A DNA stretch of 29,794 nucleotides from CAYXUW01 sp964468375 (lineage in GTDB: Bacteria > Planctomycetota > Phycisphaerae > Sedimentisphaerales > Anaerobacaceae). This document shows positions 23,531-29,794 of this stretch, piece by piece. The position numbers were made by a program, and so were the translations under genes. The stretch is taken from assembly GCA_964468375.1 (NCBI GenBank), contig CAYXUW010000007.1:1-29794 (forward strand), in the 5' to 3' direction. Numbering within the stretch: the stretch's first letter is position 1; every line of letters starts with the position of its first letter. The notes under the pieces were generated by a model, which searched no databases, was not told the origin of the DNA, and saw only the letters and a list, made by a program, of their open reading frames with translations.

Positions 23531-23609
23531 AAGTGTGAAGTGCCTAAAGTTTGGGGCGTCTAAGGTGCCAGCTAACTGAGATTTGGTTTACTTTAGGCAC
23601 TTTACACTT
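23531..23609. repeat. Long inverted repeat after the histone gene
   Basis: Arm 1, 23531-23550 (AAGTGTGAAGTGCCTAAAGT), pairs with arm 2, 23590-23609, over 20 bases with a single G-T wobble; the loop is 39 bases and holds another GTGCC word. No T-run follows, so it is not a standard terminator. It begins 14 bases after the histone stop codon and may protect the transcript end, or be a copy of a dispersed palindromic repeat. Confidence 0.7.
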
Positions 23610-24032
23610 TGAATGTCTGGGTTATCAGTCCTTAATTCCCCTTTACATAAATAATTGATGAAAAAGCTGATTGTCGACAGGGGGGTCGTAAGTCGGCTTC
23701 GGCATTTCTAAGGGGGGTGGTCTTTGACCGGTAAAATCCCACTTATTAGTGCCAAATATCGCATTTCTTGAAAAATTTGTTGAACTTATCGCTCTAAAAA
23801 ACCCGATTTATAGGTAGGAATCACTGCGAAATACGGTATTTTCGGCATCTCGAAATTAAGAAGGCTGAGTTTCCTGCCGATAGGATGTGTGCCGGTGATG
23901 CCAATATGCGGGAAATCGCCCGTGATACCGGAAACTGCATCGCAAAAGAGTTGTTTATAAGTTTTTGTCTCATAGATTCTTAGGGTTACCGCGATGCGGA
24001 GTCCCTAACACAGTTGAGTTGGTAGGAGCACT
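23610..24032. other. Leader region before the glycogen-type glycosyltransferase gene
   Basis: About 420 bases without a convincing gene. From 23790 to 23983 the plus strand keeps an open frame that contains GDANMREIARDTGNCIAKE-like text, but a start codon appears only at 23885, leaving 32 codons. GGGGGG and GGGGGGTGG tracts occur at about 23680 and 23712. No known riboswitch could be matched by eye. Confidence 0.5.
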
Positions 24033-25319
24033 ATGAGGGTTTTTATGTTAGGTTGGGAGTTTCCGCCGTTTATCAGCGGTGGACTCGGTACGGCCTGCTA
24101 CGGCCTTACCAAAGCCCTGGACCAACTTGGCGTAAATATAATCTTTTGTTTGCCAAGAGCGGTTAACAGCATATACACCACTCACGTGAAGTTGTTGACC
24201 CCCAACCAGAAGAAATCGCTGAAATTAGGCGAATTGAAAAATGTAACATTTCGCACGATTAATTCGCCGTTACAGCCGTATTCGACCCCCGATGTTTATC
24301 AGCGGCAAATCGAGGAAATTTTGAGACAAAAACAAATGATGCACGGCGGCAGTGCCGAGTCAGCTTTCTTCGGTGGGATGCACTACAGCGGTGATATGTA
24401 TAACGAGGTTCATCGTTATGCCGCAATTGCCGCTGAATTAGCAGAGGAAGAACAGTTCGATGTTATTCATGCTCATGATTGGATGACCTATCCTGCTGGA
24501 ATAGCAGTGGCGGCGGTCAGCGGCAAGCCGTTGGTTGTGCATATTCATTCGACTGAGTTTGACCGCAGCGGAGAAAACGTCAATCAGGTGATTTATGACA
24601 TTGAGCGTGAAGGTATGGAGCGGGCGGACAAAGTAATTGCTGTCAGTTATTTTACACGAAGTATTATAATCGGCAGATATGGTATCAGCGGCGAGAAAGT
24701 AGAAGTAGTGCATAACGGCATCGAGCGCAACGGTAATTGGTGTTTGGCCAAAGCGGGCATCAAGAAAGACGAGAAAATCGTGTTGTTTTTAGGCCGAATT
24801 ACGATGCAGAAGGGGCCGGAGTATTTTCTGCGGGCTGCCAAGAAGGTACTCGAAGTGATGGATAACGTTAAGTTCGTTATGGCTGGCTCAGGTGATTTAA
24901 TGCATCGGTCGATTGAAATGGCGGCAGAGCTGGGTATCGGCCAGAAGGTTTTGTTCACGGGCTTTCTGCAGGGGGAAGATGTGCGAAAGATTTATGAGAT
25001 GGCCGATTTATACGTTATGCCTTCGGTATCAGAACCGTTCGGGATTGCGCCTCTGGAGGCGCTGAACAACGATGTGCCTGTTATAATAAGCAAGCAAAGT
25101 GGCGTGTCGGAGGTTTTGACGCATGCTTTGAAGGTTGATTTTTGGGATATCGACGAGATCGCCAACAAAGTTATAGCTGTGCTGAAATATCCGCCGTTAG
25201 GAATAACGTTGCGAAGTTACGGCAATTTCGAGGCGAGAAAACTGCGGTGGAAGGACAGCGCACAGAAGTGTCTGAAAATTTATGAAGAGTCGCTCGCTGC
25301 GGTTAGTCACTGCGGTTAA
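24033..25319 (+). CDS. GT4-family glycogen synthase-like glycosyltransferase
   Basis: A 428-residue cytoplasmic enzyme, ATG at 24033 with AGGAG only 4 bases upstream. The GT-B N-terminus MRVFMLGWEFPPFISGGLGTACYGL carries the glycogen-synthase-like GGLG donor loop (here after SGG), then VIHAHDWMTYPAGIAV and VVHIHSTEFDRSG; the C-terminal half has IVLFLGRITMQKGPEYFLRA and the EX7E motif PFGIAPLEALNNDVPVI. It would add glucose from a nucleotide sugar to an alpha-glucan. It is the first of three tightly linked genes (GH57, debranching enzyme) and so probably acts as the chain-elongating enzyme of glycogen metabolism. Confidence 0.85.
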   Translation: MRVFMLGWEFPPFISGGLGTACYGLTKALDQLGVNIIFCLPRAVNSIYTTHVKLLTPNQKKSLKLGELKNVTFRTINSPLQPYSTPDVYQRQIEEILRQKQMMHGGSAESAFFGGMHYSGDMYNEVHRYAAIAAELAEEEQFDVIHAHDWMTYPAGIAVAAVSGKPLVVHIHSTEFDRSGENVNQVIYDIEREGMERADKVIAVSYFTRSIIIGRYGISGEKVEVVHNGIERNGNWCLAKAGIKKDEKIVLFLGRITMQKGPEYFLRAAKKVLEVMDNVKFVMAGSGDLMHRSIEMAAELGIGQKVLFTGFLQGEDVRKIYEMADLYVMPSVSEPFGIAPLEALNNDVPVIISKQSGVSEVLTHALKVDFWDIDEIANKVIAVLKYPPLGITLRSYGNFEARKLRWKDSAQKCLKIYEESLAAVSHCG

Positions 25320-25341
25320 CACGTAATACGGGATGTGAGAT

Positions 25342-26580
25342 ATGGCTTCGATATGTTTCTATTTTCAGGTTCATCAGCCGTTGCGATTGAGACACTATAC
25401 GGTATTCGATAAGGACGACCGATATTTTGATGATTATAAAAATGCCTCTGTTTGCAGGAAGGTTGCGGATAAGTGTTATCTTCCGACCAACCGGCTGCTT
25501 CTGAATTTGATAAGGAGATTCGAGGGCAGATTTAAGATAGCATATAGTTTGACCGGTGTATTACTGGAACAGCTTCAGCTTTTTACTCCGGAAGTTATCA
25601 GCACTTTCGATGCTTTGGCGGAGACCGGCTGTGTTGAATTTCTGGCTGAGACATATTACCACAGTTTGAGTTATCTTTACTCCCACGACGAATTTATAGA
25701 GCAGGTAAATAAACATTCTGAAACCATCAAAAGTCTGTTCGGTCAAAAGCCGAGGGTTTTTAGAAATACGGAGCTGATATACAATAACGACCTCGCCTCC
25801 CTTATCGAATCGACCGACGACTTTGACGCAATCATCAGCGAAGGGGCGGATCATATACTCGGCTACAGGAGCCCTAACTACCTCTACCGGCCTCAGGGAT
25901 GCAGCAAACTAAAGTTATTGCTGAAGAATTATAAGCTCAGCGACGATATTGCCTTCAGGTTTTCTAACCGGGGTTGGTCGCAATGGCCCTTAACTGCTGA
26001 TAAATATGCTGCATGGATAAACAGTATTAACGGAGATGTCATTAATCTCTTTATGGATTATGAGACATTCGGCGAGCATCAATGGGAAGATACCGGCATA
26101 TTCAATTTTATGGACCACCTGCCGGGGGAAATTCTGAAAAACCCCAACAACGATTTCAAGACGCCGAGTGAGGTGGTTCGGTCATTTCAGCCGGTTGATA
26201 CGGTTGATGTACCGCATCTGATAAGCTGGGCTGATATAGAAAGAGACCTATCGGCCTGGCTCGGAAATGCGATGCAGTCGAACGCCCTTCATGAACTTTA
26301 TCGACTCGAAAGGAGTGTCAAAAAGTCCGGTGACGATAGGGTTATTACGGACTGGCGAAGGTTGCAAACCTCGGACCATTTTTATTATATGTGCACAAAG
26401 TATTTTGCAGATGGGGATGTACATAAATATTTTAACCCGTATAATTCACCTTATGATTCTTACATTAATTTTATGAATGTATTGGGCAATCTTCACAGCC
26501 GATGCTCAAAGCAGACAGCAGGGAGGGTGTCTTACGGCTTGTCAGAAAACGAAGACTCAGTGATGCGGTGTATGGTCTGA
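25342..26580 (+). CDS. GH57 glycoside hydrolase (alpha-amylase / glucanotransferase type)
   Basis: A 412-residue cytoplasmic protein starting ATG 25342, 22 bases after the previous stop. All GH57 conserved regions are visible: ICFYFQVHQPLRLRHY at the N-terminus, FLAETYYHSLSYL, the nucleophile Glu144 in VFRNTELIYNND, and the acid/base Asp239 in NLFMDYETFGEHQW. Family members cut or rearrange alpha-1,4/1,6 glucan links as amylases, 4-alpha-glucanotransferases or branching enzymes. At ~410 residues it lacks the large C-terminal domain of GH57 branching enzymes, which favours an amylase role. It lies between the synthase-like and debranching genes. Confidence 0.88.
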   Translation: MASICFYFQVHQPLRLRHYTVFDKDDRYFDDYKNASVCRKVADKCYLPTNRLLLNLIRRFEGRFKIAYSLTGVLLEQLQLFTPEVISTFDALAETGCVEFLAETYYHSLSYLYSHDEFIEQVNKHSETIKSLFGQKPRVFRNTELIYNNDLASLIESTDDFDAIISEGADHILGYRSPNYLYRPQGCSKLKLLLKNYKLSDDIAFRFSNRGWSQWPLTADKYAAWINSINGDVINLFMDYETFGEHQWEDTGIFNFMDHLPGEILKNPNNDFKTPSEVVRSFQPVDTVDVPHLISWADIERDLSAWLGNAMQSNALHELYRLERSVKKSGDDRVITDWRRLQTSDHFYYMCTKYFADGDVHKYFNPYNSPYDSYINFMNVLGNLHSRCSKQTAGRVSYGLSENEDSVMRCMV

Positions 26581-26652
26581 TTTATTTCTTGTTACCTTAA
26601 ATAATAATTATTTTTGTTTATTTTACTGCGATGATTTTTCAGGAGCAGAATT

Positions 26653-28686
26653 GTGCTAACGCTACAAAAAACCGATAACGGTGAAATCGCCTCGATGCCG
26701 CTGGACAGCAAAAATGTGGAAGATATGCTGGCGAAAGAATGGCTGTTGACCAATGACCGCGGCAGCTACGCATCATCGACGGTTGTCGGCTGTAATACCA
26801 GAAGATATCACGGTCTGCTCATCGGGTCGCTTAATCCTCCGGCTAACAGGATAATGGCACTGTCAAACTGTTTGGAGATGGTTATATCGAAGGGAGAAAT
26901 TTTTAATCTTGCGACCTTCGAATTTAACGAGAAGCTCGCTCCGGAAGGTTTTACGTTTTTAAAGCGGTTCTGGCGTGATACGGGCGTCCATTTTGAGTAT
27001 CAGTTACCGCAGCTACGGATAGTTAAATCCTTATACCTTCTCCGTGATACGGATACTATCGCCTTGGTATATGATTTCGCAACTGTGCGAGGGCCGGTGG
27101 AGTTCGTTGTACGGCCCTTTATCGGATTGCGGGATTTTCATTCGCTGCAAAAATCCTATGCTCACCTTTCTTCCCGCCGGCTCGATGATGGCTTGCTCAT
27201 TCAGCACGATATGCCGGGAAGCTGTGAATTGTTCCTGAGCTGCCCGTCTATGGATTTCGAGAAGGACAAGCAGTGGTGGTTTAATTTCGTATACCGCAAT
27301 GACAGGAATAGAGGCCAGGATTTTACCGAAGATTTATGGACGCCGGGCTTTTTTAAGAGCAAGGTAAGTTCACGTACTAAAATTGTTTTCTGGGCCAGTT
27401 TCGGGGGCAGCGGAAAGGCAATGCCCGGCTTTCATGAGCTTAATGCTGATATTGAGGCAGCTTGTGAGGATTTGCGCAGGCATCAGAGCAGTATAATGAC
27501 TGCTGCGGGGAACAGAAACGGGGAATTTCGGAAACTTTGTTTGGCCGCCGACCAGTTTGTTACGAAGCGTCAGCAGCCGCCTGAGGGGCGCGAGCCGCGA
27601 ACGACTATTTTAGCGGGTTTTCCATGGTTTGCCGACTGGGGCAGAGATGCTTTTATATCTCTGCCGGGCCTGCTGCTGTTAACCGGAAGATTTGAGGAGG
27701 CAAAATCAGTTTTGACGACCTTTGCCGCAGCTGCTGACGATGGTATGATACCAAACCGGTTCGATGACTACAGCGACACCGCGTACTTTAACAGTATAGA
27801 TGCTTCCCTCTGGTTTATTAACGCAGCTTTTCGATATTTGGAAGCCAGCGGTGATTCGGAGACTTTTACACAGCAGCTTCTGCCAGTGATTCGATGCATT
27901 ATAGATTCTTACCATAATGGGACGCGGTTTGATATTCGCGCCGATGCCGACGGTCTTATAACCGCAGGTAACGAGCAAACACAGCTAACTTGGATGGACG
28001 CTAAATACGAAGGGGTAGCCAGCACGTCTCGTTACGGAAAGGCAGTCGAGATTAACGCACTTTGGTATAATGGTCTTTGCGGGCTTGCTAAATTTTATGA
28101 GCGACAGGACGAAAAGCAGGCAAAGCACTACCGTGATATGGCGGACAAAGTCAGAAAAAGCTTCTGTGAGCTGTTCTGGAACGAAGAAGATGGATGTCTT
28201 TATGATTGTATTCTTCCTGATGGCTCGGGTGATGCGAGTTTTCGGCCGAACCAGATATTTGCTGTTTCACTTCCGTTTTCACCTTTGTCGGCCCAGCAGC
28301 AAGAGCGCGTGGTAGATTCGGTGCAGAAAAAACTGCTTACCCCATTTGGCCTGAGAACATTAGATACTCGGGACAGTCGTTATAGGGGCACGTATGAAGG
28401 GCCGCAGAAGCAGCGGGACGAGGCCTATCATCAGGGAACAGTCTGGCCGTATCTGATTGGGCCGTTTGTGGAAAGCTATTTGAAGGTCAACGGCTTCAGC
28501 CGGAAAAGCAAAAAGCAGGCGGTTGAATTCATTAGGCCGCTATTGCAGTATATGGGCGAGAATGGCTGTCTCGGGCAACTCTGTGAGATATTCGACGGCG
28601 ATGAACCTCATCAGCCGAAGGGTTGTATCGCTCAGGCCTGGAGCATTGCCGAACTCATAAGGGCGTATCAGTTGATAAATAACTGA
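26653..28686 (+). CDS. Amylo-alpha-1,6-glucosidase (glycogen debranching enzyme)
   Basis: A 677-residue protein from GTG 26653, with AGGAG 7 bases upstream. The N-terminal ~270 residues form the GDE_N domain (KEWLLTNDRGSYASSTVVGC, NTRRYHGLLIGSL). The C-terminal ~400 residues form the (alpha/alpha)6 barrel with FPWFADWGRDAFISLPGLLL, GMIPNRFDDYSDTAYFNSID, the catalytic Asp449 in QLTWMDAKYEG and DEAYHQGTVWPYLIGPF. It removes alpha-1,6-linked branches of glycogen, releasing glucose. It is of the bacterial/archaeal type, without the transferase half seen in eukaryotes. Third gene of the glycogen cluster. Confidence 0.93.
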   Translation: MLTLQKTDNGEIASMPLDSKNVEDMLAKEWLLTNDRGSYASSTVVGCNTRRYHGLLIGSLNPPANRIMALSNCLEMVISKGEIFNLATFEFNEKLAPEGFTFLKRFWRDTGVHFEYQLPQLRIVKSLYLLRDTDTIALVYDFATVRGPVEFVVRPFIGLRDFHSLQKSYAHLSSRRLDDGLLIQHDMPGSCELFLSCPSMDFEKDKQWWFNFVYRNDRNRGQDFTEDLWTPGFFKSKVSSRTKIVFWASFGGSGKAMPGFHELNADIEAACEDLRRHQSSIMTAAGNRNGEFRKLCLAADQFVTKRQQPPEGREPRTTILAGFPWFADWGRDAFISLPGLLLLTGRFEEAKSVLTTFAAAADDGMIPNRFDDYSDTAYFNSIDASLWFINAAFRYLEASGDSETFTQQLLPVIRCIIDSYHNGTRFDIRADADGLITAGNEQTQLTWMDAKYEGVASTSRYGKAVEINALWYNGLCGLAKFYERQDEKQAKHYRDMADKVRKSFCELFWNEEDGCLYDCILPDGSGDASFRPNQIFAVSLPFSPLSAQQQERVVDSVQKKLLTPFGLRTLDTRDSRYRGTYEGPQKQRDEAYHQGTVWPYLIGPFVESYLKVNGFSRKSKKQAVEFIRPLLQYMGENGCLGQLCEIFDGDEPHQPKGCIAQAWSIAELIRAYQLINN

Positions 28687-28704
28687 ATTTCCCGTCGTGA
28701 ATTT

Positions 28705-29502
28705 CTAACGAGGCAAGATTGCGTTTTTAACGCCGCTTAAAAACGCTGTGATTTCAGCCAAGCATTTTTCTTTATTGTCTAAATTTTTCTCGATTAACTG
28801 CACTATCGCTGAACCAATTATCACTCCGTCTGCGCCTGCCTTTGCAATCGCTGCGGCGTGTTCGGGCTTGCTGATTCCGAAACCTACACAAATCGGAATG
28901 TCGGTCAGTTCTTTGAGCTTTCTTACCATTGCCTCTACTATATCGGAAAGCTTATCTCTGCTTCCGGTGACACCGAATAACGATACGGTGTAAATAAAGC
29001 CGGTGGTTTTGGAGGCAATTATCTTAATTCTCTCTGTGTCTGTATTAGGAGTAACCATAAAGACGGTATCGAGCCCTGCGGAGCCGGCGGGGGCGATTAT
29101 CTCGTCCGCGTCGTCAATACTCAAATCGGCAACCAATACGCTGTTGACCCCGGCCTTATGAAAATCGCTGAAAAACTTTTCCGTTCCGTACTGGTAAATC
29201 AGGTTGTAATACATCAGCAGTCCTGTTGGGATGTCTTTGTAATCTTTGACTTTTTTAATGAACTCCAGTGTTTTTGCGACGGTAATTCCACCGTTTCTTG
29301 CCCGTATGTCGGCCTTTTGGATTGTCGGCCCGTCCGCTATAGGGTCGGAAAATGGTATGCCAAGCTCTAGGATATCTGCACCCGAATCTATAGCAGTTTT
29401 AACAATTTGCAGACTCGTGTCGAAATCAGGGTCTCCGATTACGAAAAACGGTATCAATGCCGCTCTGTCCAGTTCTGAAAAAAGTTCCTTATACGTTTTC
29501 AT
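28705..29502 (-). CDS. trpA: Tryptophan synthase alpha subunit
   Basis: A 265-residue protein, ATG at 29502, 3 bases after the trpB stop. The signature LELGIPFSDPIADGPTIQKA holds catalytic Glu46 and Asp57; the phosphate-binding region GFGISKPEHAAAIAKAGADG, VIIGSAIV is intact. It cleaves indole-3-glycerol phosphate to indole and glyceraldehyde 3-phosphate and channels indole to TrpB. Convergent with the debranching gene, with 18 bases between stops. Confidence 0.96.
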   Translation of the reverse strand: MKTYKELFSELDRAALIPFFVIGDPDFDTSLQIVKTAIDSGADILELGIPFSDPIADGPTIQKADIRARNGGITVAKTLEFIKKVKDYKDIPTGLLMYYNLIYQYGTEKFFSDFHKAGVNSVLVADLSIDDADEIIAPAGSAGLDTVFMVTPNTDTERIKIIASKTTGFIYTVSLFGVTGSRDKLSDIVEAMVRKLKELTDIPICVGFGISKPEHAAAIAKAGADGVIIGSAIVQLIEKNLDNKEKCLAEITAFLSGVKNAILPR

Positions 29503-29505
29503 AAA

Positions 29506-29794
29506 TCATTTGTCCTTTTGCATAGGTCGACGTTTTTCCACAATCGAAACGTCTTTATCGCCTCTGCCTGAAAGATTAACCACCACTGTTTGTTCCGATT
29601 TTATTTTCCCTTTTTGGCTCATAAGATATGCCAGAGCGTGTGCGCTTTCCAGTGCCGGCAGTATTCCTTCGGTTTTGCTAAGCAGCTCGAACGCATCGAG
29701 CACTTCGGCATCTTCTGCCGCGACGTATTTAGCTCGGCCGGTGTCTTTTAGAAGACAGTGCTCCGGCCCGACAGCAGGATAATCCAGCCCTGCG
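29506..29794 (-). CDS. trpB: Tryptophan synthase beta subunit, 5' part beyond the window
   Basis: The frame is open to the right window edge. The visible ~95 C-terminal residues, LDYPAVGPEHCLLKDTGRAK, AEDAEVLDAFELL, KTEGILPALESAHALAYL and VVVNLSGRGDKDV, are diagnostic for the TrpB C-terminal domain, including the PEH and SGRGDKD segments around the pyridoxal phosphate. It would join indole and serine to make tryptophan, in complex with TrpA, whose gene follows at once. Confidence 0.95.
   Translation of the reverse strand, partial: AGLDYPAVGPEHCLLKDTGRAKYVAAEDAEVLDAFELLSKTEGILPALESAHALAYLMSQKGKIKSEQTVVVNLSGRGDKDVSIVEKRRPMQKDK

Noticed and set aside
23640..24032. Possible riboswitch in the leader of the glycogen gene
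   Set aside because: The G-rich tracts and short pairings did not match any riboswitch core I know, including the c-di-GMP classes.
28721..28746. GCGTTTTTAA / TTAAAAACGC inverted repeat
   Set aside because: It lies inside the last codons of trpA and has no following T-run on the plus strand, so a terminator call for the debranching gene is not safe.
1..29794. tRNA genes, CRISPR arrays, transposases, integrases and phage genes
   Set aside because: None was found on reading both strands; repeats present are few-copy and not evenly spaced.

Overview
The window reads as a chromosomal stretch of a Gram-negative, heterotrophic bacterium, most likely Planctomycetota, class Phycisphaerae. This rests on the mix of genes: an ECF sigma factor translationally coupled to a membrane partner with a large outer domain, a TPR-tailed GT-C membrane protein, an archaeal-style glycogen gene set, a 61-residue histone-fold protein, and C-rich repeats scattered between genes. 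I could run no search, so the taxon is an inference.

Left part (1-5762, + strand): a glycan-use cluster of GH43 (cut by the window edge), GH10 xylanase, a PfkB-family sugar kinase with its own strong promoter, and a NagZ-type GH3 enzyme, closed by a clear terminator. The three complete proteins lack signal peptides, so this looks like cytoplasmic processing of imported xylo-oligosaccharides and related sugars. Next (5763-9680) is a loosely packed region with a STAS/SpoIIAA-like protein, an alkaline-phosphatase-family lipoprotein or secreted protein that lacks the usual histidine metal ligands, an orphan CHASE8-like membrane sensor fragment and a small membrane protein. Two families of dispersed intergenic repeats lie among them.

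Middle part (9679-22076): an ECF sigma factor/anti-sigma-like pair and an AsmA-like/DUF434 pair on the minus strand, then a metallo-beta-lactamase-fold hydrolase and a TPR/GT-C membrane protein on the plus strand. Converging on these is a minus-strand operon for surface polysaccharide or glycolipid: nucleotide-sugar dehydrogenase, GT4, GT39-like and GT2 glycosyltransferases.

Right part (22303-29794): two small minus-strand proteins (one DUF2007-like) are divergent from the histone gene. The histone gene is followed by a 20-bp inverted repeat, then a GT4/glycogen-synthase-like enzyme, a GH57 amylase/branching-type enzyme and an amylo-alpha-1,6-glucosidase, which together make a glycogen synthesis and remodelling set. 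The window ends in the convergent trpB-trpA pair, with trpB truncated. No tRNA, rRNA, CRISPR array, transposase or integrase was seen.
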